This document shows, in pieces, positions 1 through 8,024 of a stretch of 64,000 bases of DNA (its first letter is position 1; each line of letters opens with the position of its first letter). Below the pieces are notes generated by a model. It was not told where the DNA came from and did no database searches. It was given only the letters and a program-made list of their open reading frames with translations. Position numbers and translations under genes: made by a program. The DNA comes from Jatrophihabitans sp964252635 (GTDB lineage Bacteria > Actinomycetota > Actinomycetes > Mycobacteriales > Jatrophihabitantaceae): the NCBI RefSeq assembly GCF_964252635.1, contig NZ_CAXUNP010000001.1, positions 1 through 64,000 of the forward strand. Reading direction: 5' to 3'.

Positions 1-217
1 GCGCATGACCACTCGTTTCGGGGGGCTGCGAGAGACTGCGGGGGACGGCAGCGGATGGCATGTGAAGCGGACGTGAGTTCCTGTACCCAGGTGCTTCCCC
101 ACCTGTCACACCCGACGGCCGCCTATCTCAGTCCCTTTGGCCTCATCAGTAACAGCAGCCCCAACCGTCCCTCGTGTCTACCGGGAAACCGCGCCCGACC
201 CGCCTAGCCTCGTCCCG
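1..217. other. Non-coding start of window
   Basis: I see no convincing gene here. A short inverted repeat, CAGGTG (88-93) and CACCTG (100-105) with a 6-nt loop, could be a weak terminator for a gene to the left of the window. A TTG at 137 would extend the following gene by 27 codons, but it has no ribosome binding site. Confidence 0.4.
205..210 (+). promoter_or_regulatory. -10 box of leaderless LCP gene
   Basis: TAGCCT lies exactly 7 nt before the ATG at 218, the same geometry as the box before the next LCP gene. No Shine-Dalgarno sequence precedes this ATG. I infer that transcription starts at or next to the start codon. No clear -35 box is visible. Confidence 0.5.
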
Positions 218-1714
218 ATGAGCTCCGACGCCGAGGTCCCCGACGAGGTGCCACGCAACCGCCGGCTGCAGCCGCCGACCGTGTCGTACCGCGCGCGCGT
301 CGGGGTGCGCGCCCTGTTCGCGTCGCTGTCCCTGCTCGTGCTCGTGGGCAGCGGCGTCGCCTGGGTCACGTTCTCGAACTTCACGGCCAGCGTCCCGCAC
401 GGCGACCGTGTCCCCGCCCTGACCCGCGGCGAGAAGGACCCGGACGGCGCGGACCAGAACGTCCTGCTGATCGGCAACGACACCCGGGCCGGCGCGACGA
501 AGGCCGAGCTCAAGGCCCTGCACGCCGGTCACGACACGACCACCGTCAACGCCGACACCATGATGGTGCTGCACATCCCGGCGAACGGCTCGAAGGCGTC
601 GCTGGTGTCCTTCCCCCGCGACTCGTGGGTGACGATCCCGGGCTTCGGCAAGGGCAAGATCAACGCGTCCTACCCCGACGCCTACAACGCCGCCAAGGCC
701 AAGCACGCCACCGAGACCCAGGCACAGAGCGCCGGCATCATCTCGGTGATCCGGACCATCCACGCGCTGACCGGCCTGTACATCAACCACTACATGCAGG
801 TCAGCCTGCTCGGCTTCTACCGCATCAGCAACGCCATCGGCGGCGTCCGCGTCTGTCTCAACGCGGCGCAGAACAAGCACACCGAGGTCGGCGACGGCGC
901 GCACGGCAACTCGGGCATCGACCTGCCGAAGGGCGTGTCGGTCATCAAGGGCACCCAGGCCCTCGCGTTCGTGCGGCAGCGCCACGGCCTCCCGCACGGC
1001 GACCTCGACCGCATCCGCCGGCAGCAGTACTTCCTGAAGTCGGCGTTCACGAAGATCACGTCGGCCGGGACGCTGCTGAACCCCTTCAAGTTGCGCAACC
1101 TGCTCACGGCGGTCGGCAGCTCGTTGCTCACCGACCCCGGCCTCGACCTGCTGTCCCTCGCCCGGCAGATGCAGTCCCTGACCTCGGGCAAGATCACCCT
1201 CGAGACCATCCCGAACAACGGCCCGCAGCTCATCTATCCCGACGGTGTCGAGACCTCGATCGTCCAGGTGAACACGAGCGCCATGCCCGCCTTCATCACC
1301 CAGCTCGAGGGCAAGTCCGACGCGGCGCTGAAGAAGGCCAAGCCGGCCGCGCCGGCGACCGTCACCGTCGACGTCCTCAACGGCACGCCCACCCCCCGGC
1401 TCGCCGCCCGCAACGCCGCCGCGCTGATCAGGTTCGGTTTCAAGGTCGCCACGGTCGACTCGGCCCCCACCACGGTGGCCACCACCGTGGAGTACCCCGC
1501 CGGCGCACAGGCGCAGGCCCTGGCGGTGGCGCGTCGCGTGCCGAAGGCCAAGCTGCTGCTGACGCCCACCCTCTCCCGGGTCACGCTCGTGCTCGGCACG
1601 AACGGCCGCGAGGTGGCCGGGCTGCCCGGGCCGGCCTCAGGGGGCGCCACCGCGTCGCCGTCCGGGCGCTCGGCCACTCCTGCGGGGGTCGCCGGGCTCG
1701 GTTGCATCGACTGA
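218..1714 (+). CDS. LytR-CpsA-Psr (LCP) family protein with LytR_C domain
   Basis: LCP enzymes transfer polyprenyl-phosphate-linked glycopolymers to peptidoglycan at the outer face of the membrane. This 498-residue protein has a cytoplasmic tail, one membrane segment (about 32-50), the LCP catalytic domain (about 85-340) and a LytR_C domain (about 385-470). The substrate-binding signatures are visible as LLIGNDTRAG, SFPRDSW and RQRHGLPHGDLDRIRRQQ. It ends in GCID, so a cysteine sits three residues from the C-terminus, as in the next gene, and may pair with the cysteine in VRVCLNAA. I chose the ATG at 218 because of the leaderless -10 box; a TTG at 137 is possible. It forms a pair with the LCP gene 63 bp downstream. 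The specific polymer is not shown. Confidence 0.93.
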   Translation: MSSDAEVPDEVPRNRRLQPPTVSYRARVGVRALFASLSLLVLVGSGVAWVTFSNFTASVPHGDRVPALTRGEKDPDGADQNVLLIGNDTRAGATKAELKALHAGHDTTTVNADTMMVLHIPANGSKASLVSFPRDSWVTIPGFGKGKINASYPDAYNAAKAKHATETQAQSAGIISVIRTIHALTGLYINHYMQVSLLGFYRISNAIGGVRVCLNAAQNKHTEVGDGAHGNSGIDLPKGVSVIKGTQALAFVRQRHGLPHGDLDRIRRQQYFLKSAFTKITSAGTLLNPFKLRNLLTAVGSSLLTDPGLDLLSLARQMQSLTSGKITLETIPNNGPQLIYPDGVETSIVQVNTSAMPAFITQLEGKSDAALKKAKPAAPATVTVDVLNGTPTPRLAARNAAALIRFGFKVATVDSAPTTVATTVEYPAGAQAQALAVARRVPKAKLLLTPTLSRVTLVLGTNGREVAGLPGPASGGATASPSGRSATPAGVAGLGCID

Positions 1715-1764
1715 CGCCTGGCAACGAGCCGCACCGCTCAGCAACCTCACACGGCCGCAACTTG

Positions 1765-1770
1765 TACCCT
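1765..1770 (+). promoter_or_regulatory. -10 box of second leaderless LCP gene
   Basis: TACCCT lies 7 nt before the ATG at 1778. There is no Shine-Dalgarno sequence, so this second LCP gene probably has its own leaderless promoter in the 63-bp gap. Confidence 0.5.
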
Positions 1771-1777
1771 CGGGCCG

Positions 1778-3001
1778 ATGTCCTACGAACCCCTGCCCCC
1801 GCATCTCGACCCGCGCGGTCGACACCGCGGCGGCAGTCACGGGCCGCGAGCCGGGGTGGCCCGCCCCCTGGGGCGGGTGCTCGGCGCGCTGCTGTCGGTC
1901 ACCCTGCTGCTGGTCGCGGGGTACTACTGGTACACCTACCGCGAGATCAACAACAAGGTGCCGCGCCTGAACGGGCTGCACGTCGGGGCGGCGCCGAGCG
2001 GGTCGAACGGCGCCCATGACATCGACGGCAAGGACCAGAACATCCTGCTGGTCGGCAACGACGACCGCTCGAACATGACCAAGAGTGAGATCAAGGCGCT
2101 GCACGCCGGCGAGAGCAGCGGCAGCCTGGCCACCGACACCATGATCATCATTCACGTACCGGCGAACGGCTCGAAAGCAACGTTGATCTCGGTACCGCGC
2201 GACAGCTACGTCGACATCAAGGGTTTCGGCAAGGGCAAGGTGAACGGCGCCTACGCCGACGCCTATTACAACAGCGCACCGAAGAACGCGACCCCCGACG
2301 AGCGGCGCACCGCCGGCGCGAACCTGCTGGTCGACACGTTGCAGGACCTCACCGGGCTGACGATCAACCACTACGTCCAGGTCGACCTGCTGGGCTTCTA
2401 CCGCATCAGCAACGCGATCGGCGGCGTCACCGTCAACCTCTGCCACGCCGTCGACGACAGCCACCAGGCCAACGTCAACGCAGGCCTGAGCGGTGGTTCC
2501 GGGCTCGTGCTGTCCAAGGGCAAGCACACGATCAAGGGCGTCACCGCGTTGGAGTTCGTGCGCCAGCGGCACTTCCTGCCGCGCGGCGACCTCGACCGCG
2601 TGCGCCGCCAGCAGTACTTCCTCACCGCCGCCTTCCGTCAGGTCGCCTCGGTCGGCATCCTCACCAAGTTGCGCTCGTTGGGCGACGCCGTCGAGAAGTC
2701 CGTCTACCTCGACCCCGGCCTGAACCTGACCGACCTCGGCAGCCAGCTGCAGAACCTGCGCGCCAACAACATCGTCAGCAAGACGATCCCGACCACGAAC
2801 GCCACCATCGACGGCCAGGACGTCGAGCAGGTCAACAAGACCAAGGTGCAGTCGTTCATCGACAAGCTGATCAATCCGGCGCCCAAACCGTCCGCCACGC
2901 CGGGCTCCCCGGGGACGAGTAGCACCGGATCGACGTCCGCCTCGACGCCGACCGCGGCGACGTCGACGAACACGCCCATCGACTCGAAGTGCATCAACTG
3001 A
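1778..3001 (+). CDS. LytR-CpsA-Psr (LCP) family protein
   Basis: A second LCP glycopolymer transferase of 407 residues. It has a membrane segment at about 32-51, an LCP domain with LLVGNDDRSN, SVPRDSY and RQRHFLPRGDLDRVRRQQ, and a short Ser/Thr/Pro-rich tail. Unlike its upstream neighbour it lacks the LytR_C domain. The catalytic halves are clearly similar (for example INHYVQVDLLGFYRISNAIGG against INHYMQVSLLGFYRISNAIGG), which suggests tandem duplication. It also ends with a near-terminal cysteine (SKCIN). The stop codon lies 6 nt before the TIGR03089 gene. LCP followed by TIGR03089 is also the order of Rv3267-Rv3268 in M. tuberculosis. Confidence 0.93.
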   Translation: MSYEPLPPHLDPRGRHRGGSHGPRAGVARPLGRVLGALLSVTLLLVAGYYWYTYREINNKVPRLNGLHVGAAPSGSNGAHDIDGKDQNILLVGNDDRSNMTKSEIKALHAGESSGSLATDTMIIIHVPANGSKATLISVPRDSYVDIKGFGKGKVNGAYADAYYNSAPKNATPDERRTAGANLLVDTLQDLTGLTINHYVQVDLLGFYRISNAIGGVTVNLCHAVDDSHQANVNAGLSGGSGLVLSKGKHTIKGVTALEFVRQRHFLPRGDLDRVRRQQYFLTAAFRQVASVGILTKLRSLGDAVEKSVYLDPGLNLTDLGSQLQNLRANNIVSKTIPTTNATIDGQDVEQVNKTKVQSFIDKLINPAPKPSATPGSPGTSSTGSTSASTPTAATSTNTPIDSKCIN

Positions 3002-3007
3002 CCCCGG

Positions 3008-3724
3008 ATGCCTCCAGCCAGCACCCCTGAGCGGCGCTTCGCCGAACTCGTCGCGACCGAGGGCACCCGCCCGTTCGTCACCTACTACGACGAACACACC
3101 GGCGAGCGTTCGGAACTGTCCGTGCGCTCGTTGGCCAACTGGGTCGCCAAGACCCACCATCTGCTCACCGACGAGCTGGGGCTCGGGGTGGGCGACGTCG
3201 CGCGCATCGACCTGCCGGCGCACTGGATCTCGGTGCCGGTCCTGCTCGGTTGCCTCAGCGCCGGCCTGGCCCTCACCGACTCCGAGGACGCCGACGTCGA
3301 GTTCGTGACCGACGCGTCCTCCCGCGGCGGTGCGCCCGACGTGTTCGCGGTCGCGACGGCCTCCGCTGCGGTCGGTTTCCGCGGCAGCGAGCCGGAGGGG
3401 ACGACGGACTACGTGGTCGCCGTGCGGCCGCAGGCCGACGCCTGGGCGGGCGTGGCCATGCCCGCGGGCCCGGACGACCCCTGTCTGCCCGGGCTCACCC
3501 GGCGGGCCGCCGGCACGACGGCCCTGGCCCGGGCCGGCGAGATCGGGCTCGACACGGGTGGGCGCCTACTCACCACCCGCGACTGGCGGGGACCGGCCGA
3601 ATGGGTGGACGCCGTGCTCGCCCCGCTCGCCGTCGGCGGCTCGCTCGTCGTCGTCCGCAACGCCGACGACGCGACGGTGACGCGGCGCGTCGACCAGGAG
3701 CGGGCGACCGCCCAGCTGCGCTGA
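3008..3724 (+). CDS. TIGR03089 family protein
   Basis: A 238-residue cytosolic protein matching the actinobacterial TIGR03089 family, which looks like a short relative of the N-terminal part of AMP-dependent acyl-CoA synthetases. The N-terminus has the typical PERRFAEL and RPFVTYYDE features. The protein is far too short for a full adenylating enzyme, and I see no complete phosphate-binding loop or C-terminal lysine domain. The start lies 6 nt after the LCP gene, so it is probably co-transcribed. The recurrent LCP association suggests an envelope-linked role, but no function is established. Confidence 0.8.
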   Translation: MPPASTPERRFAELVATEGTRPFVTYYDEHTGERSELSVRSLANWVAKTHHLLTDELGLGVGDVARIDLPAHWISVPVLLGCLSAGLALTDSEDADVEFVTDASSRGGAPDVFAVATASAAVGFRGSEPEGTTDYVVAVRPQADAWAGVAMPAGPDDPCLPGLTRRAAGTTALARAGEIGLDTGGRLLTTRDWRGPAEWVDAVLAPLAVGGSLVVVRNADDATVTRRVDQERATAQLR

Positions 3725-3734
3725 GGACAGTCGA

Positions 3735-4145
3735 CTAGGCAGCCGGCGGGCGACGGGGCAGCTCGGCGGCCAGGCTGCCCCACCAGCCGACGCCGTCCCC
3801 GTCGTAGCGCAGGGCGCGCCGGATCATCCCCAGCGGTTCCCCGAGATCGAAGTCGGCGACGTTGTGCCCGAAGGCCACCGGGTCCACGTCGGGGCCGACG
3901 TCGTACCCCCAGGCCATCAGGTTGCCCAGGCGCCACTCCCCCGGCTGCACGGCGTCGTGCCAGCGTCGTCGCAGGCCCACGATCGAACGCGTCTCGCCGG
4001 GCGGGCGGTAGACGACGCACAGCGCGTCGGGGCCCTCGGTCCAGGCGTCGACGACGTGAACGAGCTGCGCGGCGGTGACCATGCTGACCTGCAGGCGGTC
4101 GAGGCAGGCGGCGAGCGCAAGGTCGGACCACTGCTGCTCGCTCAC
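3735..4145 (-). CDS. Hypothetical protein
   Basis: I do not recognise this 136-residue protein. It is soluble, rich in tryptophan and acidic residues, with no membrane segment or signal peptide. Visible stretches include LVHVVDAWTEGPDALCVVYRPPGETRSIVGL, given here as YRPPGETRSIVGLRR for its core, and EPLGMIRRALRYDGDGVGWW near the end. I chose GTG at 4145 because GGAG lies 6 nt before it; a GTG at 4184 would add 13 residues. It sits 52 bp downstream of the acyl-CoA dehydrogenase on the same strand and converges with the TIGR03089 gene, 10 bp away. Codon use matches its neighbours, so it is probably a real gene. Confidence 0.65.
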   Translation of the reverse strand: MSEQQWSDLALAACLDRLQVSMVTAAQLVHVVDAWTEGPDALCVVYRPPGETRSIVGLRRRWHDAVQPGEWRLGNLMAWGYDVGPDVDPVAFGHNVADFDLGEPLGMIRRALRYDGDGVGWWGSLAAELPRRPPAA

Positions 4146-4197
4146 GCGCTGCTCCGGCACACCCACCCGACCAGGCTGCCACACCCGCTGACCGGGA

Positions 4198-5361
4198 CTA
4201 CTTCAGCAGCTGGCGGGCCATCACCATGCGGTTGATCTGGTTCGTTCCCTCGTAGATCTGGGTGATCTTGGCGTCGCGCATCATGCGCTCCACGGGGAAG
4301 TCGCGGGTGTACCCGGCGCCGCCGAACAGCTGCACCGCGTCGGTGGTCACCGACATCGCGGTGTCGCTCGCGAACACCTTCGCGGCCGAGGACGTGAAGG
4401 TCAGATTCGGCTCGTTGCGCTCGGCGCGGGCGGCCGCGGCGTAGACGAGGTGACGGGCGGCTTCAATGCGCATGCCCATGTCGGCGAGCATGAACTGGAT
4501 GCCCTGGAAGTCGGCGATGCGCTGACCGAACTGCCGGCGCTCCGAGACGTAGTCGCGGGCCGCGTCGAACGCGCCCTGCGCGATGCCCAGGGCCTGCGCG
4601 CCGATCGCGAGCCGGGTGTGGTCGAGGGTGCGCAGCGCGGTCTTGAACCCGGTGCCGGGCTCGCCCACGATGCGATCGGCCGGGATGGTGCAGTCCTCGA
4701 AGTAGATCTCGCAGGTCGGGCTGCCCTTGATGCCGAGCTTGCGTTCCTTGGCGCCGACCGAGAACCCCGGGTCGTCCTTGTGCACGACGAACGCCGAGAT
4801 GCCGTTCGCCTTCTTGTCGGCATCGGTGACGGCCATGACCGTGTACCAGCTGGACACGCCGGCGTTGCTGATCCACGCCTTGGTGCCGTTCAGCACCCAG
4901 GTGTCGCCGTCGCGCACGGCGCGGGTGCGCATCGACGCCGCGTCGGAACCGGCCTCGCGCTCGGACAGCGCGTAGCTGATCATGGCCTCGCCGGAGGCGA
5001 TGCTCGGCAGCACCTGCTGCTTGAGCTGCTCGGAGCCGGACAGGATGATCGGCTGCGAGCCGAGCTTGTTGACGGCCGGGATGAGCGCGGACGACGCGTC
5101 GGCGCGGGCGACCTCCTCGACCACGATGCACGCCGAGATCGCGTCGGCACCGGCGCCCCCGTAGGCCTCGCCGAGGTGGACGGCGTGGAACCCGGCCCTG
5201 ACCATCGCCTCGTAGACGTCCCAGGGGAACTCGCCGGCCTCGTCGATGTCGGCGGCCCGGGGCGCGACGCGGTCGTCGGCGAACTCCCGCACCGCCTTGC
5301 GCAGCATCTGCTGTTCTTCGGAGAGCCGGTACTGGTCGAAGGCTGCGTCCACGTCGCTCAT
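4198..5361 (-). CDS. Acyl-CoA dehydrogenase, FadE25-like
   Basis: A 387-residue FAD enzyme that oxidises acyl-CoA to trans-2-enoyl-CoA in fatty acid or branched-chain degradation. The three-domain layout is full length. Family signatures include YALSEREAGSD, and the catalytic glutamate lies in QIYEGTNQINR near the C-terminus. Gene order (LCP, TIGR03089, then this gene) matches the fadE25 region of M. tuberculosis, but purE, its usual neighbour, lies 21 kb away here. The start is set by a leaderless promoter with TACTAT 7 nt upstream. The exact chain-length or branched substrate cannot be read from the sequence. Confidence 0.93.
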   Translation of the reverse strand: MSDVDAAFDQYRLSEEQQMLRKAVREFADDRVAPRAADIDEAGEFPWDVYEAMVRAGFHAVHLGEAYGGAGADAISACIVVEEVARADASSALIPAVNKLGSQPIILSGSEQLKQQVLPSIASGEAMISYALSEREAGSDAASMRTRAVRDGDTWVLNGTKAWISNAGVSSWYTVMAVTDADKKANGISAFVVHKDDPGFSVGAKERKLGIKGSPTCEIYFEDCTIPADRIVGEPGTGFKTALRTLDHTRLAIGAQALGIAQGAFDAARDYVSERRQFGQRIADFQGIQFMLADMGMRIEAARHLVYAAAARAERNEPNLTFTSSAAKVFASDTAMSVTTDAVQLFGGAGYTRDFPVERMMRDAKITQIYEGTNQINRMVMARQLLK

Positions 5362-5368
5362 GACCTCG

Positions 5369-5397
5369 ATAGTAGGACGCCCTAGTAATCAGGTCAT
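5369..5397 (-). promoter_or_regulatory. Leaderless promoter of acyl-CoA dehydrogenase
   Basis: On the minus strand TACTAT (complement of 5369-5374) lies 7 nt before the ATG, with ATGACC (complement of 5392-5397) 17 bp further upstream as a possible -35 box. No Shine-Dalgarno sequence is present. Confidence 0.6.
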
Positions 5398-5427
5398 CCG
5401 GCCCGTGGGCGCCCCCGGACGCTGGGA

Positions 5428-5433
5428 TAGTCT
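5428..5433 (+). promoter_or_regulatory. -10 box for glyA riboswitch transcript
   Basis: TAGTCT is followed about 7 nt later by the 5' end of the riboswitch structure, so the transcript would begin near 5440. The -35 region is not recognisable. Confidence 0.45.
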
Positions 5434-5439
5434 TCCCGG

Positions 5440-5515
5440 GAGCCGTGACTGGCGCTGTTGAGGTGGTCCGACCACCGGGGAGCGGTTCTGTTCACCCGCC
5501 GCGCGCCTGGGCCCA
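5440..5515 (+). promoter_or_regulatory. ZTP (pfl) riboswitch upstream of glyA
   Basis: The conserved blocks of the ZTP riboswitch appear in order: CGTGACTGGCG (5444-5454), a hairpin GGTGG/CCACC (5462-5466, 5471-5475), GGGGAGCG (5476-5483) and the 3' hairpin element CGCCTGGGC (5504-5512). ZTP/ZMP signals a shortage of 10-formyl-tetrahydrofolate, and this class commonly controls glyA and other one-carbon genes. The glyA Shine-Dalgarno GGAG (5529-5532) and GTG (5540) lie immediately downstream. No U-tract terminator is seen, so control is probably at translation. Confidence 0.9.
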
Positions 5516-5539
5516 CCGACTCGCGATCGGAGTTCTCCC

Positions 5540-6988
5540 GTGTCCCAGCCCTTCGACGGCTCGACTGCGTCAGCCGCCTACCGCAACGCCCTCGAGGTCA
5601 TCGGCGCCGTCGAACCGACGATTGCCGACGCCATCCGCAGCGAGCTGACCGACCAACGTGAGTCGCTGAAACTGATCGCCAGCGAGAACTACGCCTCCCC
5701 CGCCGTGCTGCTGACGATGGGCACCTGGCTCTCGGACAAGTACGCCGAGGGCACCGTCGGGCACCGCTTCTACGCTGCGTGCCAGAACATCGACACCGTC
5801 GAGCAGGCTGCCGCCGACCACGCGAAGGCCCTGTTCGGCGCCTCGCACGCCTACGTGCAACCGCACTCAGGCATCGACGCCAACCTGGTCGCCTTCTGGG
5901 CGATCCTGGCCCAGCGCATCGAGGCGCCCGCACTGGCGGCGGCCGGCGCCAAACACGTGAACGACCTCGACGAGGGCGACTGGCAGCAGCTGCGCCGTGC
6001 ACTCGGCGACCAACGCGCGCTGGGCATGTCGCTCGATGCGGGTGGGCACCTCACCCACGGCTTCCGGCCCAACATCAGCGGCAAGATGTTCCACCAATCG
6101 TCCTACGGCACGGACGAGAACACCGGCCTGCTCGACTACGACAAGGTCCGCGCGACCGCCCGGGAGTTCAAGCCACTCGTCCTCATCGCCGGATACTCGG
6201 CGTACCCCCGCAAGGTCAACTTCGCCACGATGCGCGAGATCGCCGACGAGGTCGGCGCCGTGCTCATGGTCGACATGGCGCACTTCGCCGGGCTCGTCGC
6301 GGGCAAGGTCTTCACCGGCGACTACGACCCGGTGCCGCACGCGCACGTCGTCACCACGACCACGCACAAGTCGTTGCGCGGCCCGCGCGGAGGCATGGTG
6401 CTGTGCCAGCCGGAGTTCGCCGACTCCGTCGACCGCGGCTGCCCGATGGTCCTCGGCGGCCCGCTGGGCAACGTCATGGCCGCGAAGGCCGTCGCCTTCG
6501 CCGAGGCCCGTCGGCCCGAGTTCCGCACGTACGCCCAGGCCGTCGCCGACAACGCGGTCACGCTCGCGGAGGGGCTGGCCCGCCGTGGCGTCACGCTGGT
6601 CACCGGCGGCACCGAGAACCACCTCGTCCTGCTGGACGTGTCCGGGTTCGGCCTCACCGGACGGCAGGCCGAGTCGGCCCTGCTCGACTCGGGCATCGTC
6701 ACGAACCGCAACGCGATCCCGCGCGACCCGAACGGCGCCTGGTACACCTCCGGCGTCCGGATCGGCACGCCGGCGCTCACGTCGCGCGGCTTCGGGGCCG
6801 CCGAGTTCGACCGCACGGCCGAGCTGATCGTCGACGTGCTCACCGCGACCTCCCCGACGGCGGCCGCGTCGGGCGGCGCGTCCAAGGCGAAGTACACCGT
6901 CGCCGACGGCGTGGTCGACAAGACCCGGTCCGCGGCGCACGAGCTGCTCACCGCGAACCCGCTCTACCCCGGCCTCGACCTGGGCTAG
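5540..6988 (+). CDS. glyA: Serine hydroxymethyltransferase
   Basis: A PLP enzyme that interconverts serine and glycine and charges tetrahydrofolate with a one-carbon unit. The protein is 482 residues, longer than the usual 420 or so, with an insertion around residues 130-165, as in one actinobacterial SHMT subgroup. The N-terminal LKLIASENYASPAVL and the PLP-lysine motif TTTTHKSLRGPRGG are intact. The GTG start has GGAG 7 nt upstream and lies 25 nt after the ZTP riboswitch core, so expression should rise when folate one-carbon units run short. The next gene starts 57 bp on with its own ribosome site and could be co-transcribed. Confidence 0.95.
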   Translation: MSQPFDGSTASAAYRNALEVIGAVEPTIADAIRSELTDQRESLKLIASENYASPAVLLTMGTWLSDKYAEGTVGHRFYAACQNIDTVEQAAADHAKALFGASHAYVQPHSGIDANLVAFWAILAQRIEAPALAAAGAKHVNDLDEGDWQQLRRALGDQRALGMSLDAGGHLTHGFRPNISGKMFHQSSYGTDENTGLLDYDKVRATAREFKPLVLIAGYSAYPRKVNFATMREIADEVGAVLMVDMAHFAGLVAGKVFTGDYDPVPHAHVVTTTTHKSLRGPRGGMVLCQPEFADSVDRGCPMVLGGPLGNVMAAKAVAFAEARRPEFRTYAQAVADNAVTLAEGLARRGVTLVTGGTENHLVLLDVSGFGLTGRQAESALLDSGIVTNRNAIPRDPNGAWYTSGVRIGTPALTSRGFGAAEFDRTAELIVDVLTATSPTAAASGGASKAKYTVADGVVDKTRSAAHELLTANPLYPGLDLG

Positions 6989-7045
6989 GCCGCCCGGCAC
7001 CTCCCCATCGACCCACCGTGCTCGACCCTCGACGAGGAGGACTGC

Positions 7046-8008
7046 GTGCCGCTCGACCCGAACATCGCCGGACTGTTGCAGATGACCAACTCCACCCCGG
7101 CCCTGTCGGCCGGCACCCCGGCCGACGCCCGTGCCGCGCTGCGGATGCTCATGGTCACGTTCCGCGACCCGGCCGGCGTGGTGCAGGTGGCGTCCGTCGA
7201 GGCGGGGTTCGCGGGCGGGGTGCCCGTCCGCGTCTACCGCCCGGCCGAGTCGGCGTCGGGCACGGCCACGGGAACCATCGTCTACCTGCACGGGGGCGGG
7301 TTCGTCATCGGCGACCTCGACACCCACGACGGCGCGTGCCGACGGCTGTGCCGGGACGCGAACGCGGTCGTGGTCAGCGTCGACTACCGGCTCGCGCCGG
7401 AGCACCCCTTCCCGGCAGCCGTCGACGACTGCTACGCCGCGCTGACCTGGGTCGCGGCCAACATCGGCGACTACGGCGCGGACGACGCACGGCTGGTCGT
7501 CGGCGGCGACAGTGCCGGCGGCAACCTCGCCGCGGTCTGTGCCCAGCAGGCGCAGCACGACGGGCTGTCGCTGGCCGGTCAGCTGCTGCTCTACCCGAGC
7601 ACCGACATGTCGCGCGACTACCCCTCACGGACCGAGAACGGCGACGGCTACTTCCTGACCCTCGCCGACGTCGAGTGGTTCGCTGCGCAGTACACCGGGA
7701 TCACGGGCGGGGCCGCGGCGCTGGCCGACCCCGCGGTGTCCGACGTCGCGGCCGACCCCCGCCTGTCACCGCTGCGGGCGGCGAGCCTGACCGGCCTGCC
7801 ACCGGCGGTGGTGGCCACAGCCGAGTTCGACCCGTTGCGCGACGAGGGTGACGCCTACGCCGACGCGCTCAGCGCGGTCGGCGTACGCGTCGCCCATCGG
7901 CAGTTCCCGGGGCTGATCCACGGGTTCTACGGCCTGGAGCAGTTCAGCCCGGCCATCGCCGAGGCGACGTCCTGGATCAACGCCCAGGTGGCCGAGCTGC
8001 TGCGGTGA
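7046..8008 (+). CDS. Alpha/beta hydrolase, HSL-type esterase
   Basis: A 320-residue cytosolic esterase or lipase of the hormone-sensitive-lipase family. The oxyanion motif HGGGF, nucleophile elbow GGDSAGG, acidic residue in EFDPLRDEGDAY and catalytic histidine in HGFYGL form a complete triad. The ribosome site GAGGAGG lies about 6 nt before the GTG start. There is no signal peptide. It follows glyA by 57 bp on the same strand, but no functional link is evident. Its natural ester substrate is unknown. Confidence 0.9.
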   Translation: MPLDPNIAGLLQMTNSTPALSAGTPADARAALRMLMVTFRDPAGVVQVASVEAGFAGGVPVRVYRPAESASGTATGTIVYLHGGGFVIGDLDTHDGACRRLCRDANAVVVSVDYRLAPEHPFPAAVDDCYAALTWVAANIGDYGADDARLVVGGDSAGGNLAAVCAQQAQHDGLSLAGQLLLYPSTDMSRDYPSRTENGDGYFLTLADVEWFAAQYTGITGGAAALADPAVSDVAADPRLSPLRAASLTGLPPAVVATAEFDPLRDEGDAYADALSAVGVRVAHRQFPGLIHGFYGLEQFSPAIAEATSWINAQVAELLR

Positions 8009-8024
8009 ACGGTGTACGTCCCGC

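Noticed and set aside
137..217. TTG-initiated N-terminal extension of the first LCP protein
   Set aside because: No ribosome site is present, and the -10 box at 205-210 would lie inside the coding region.
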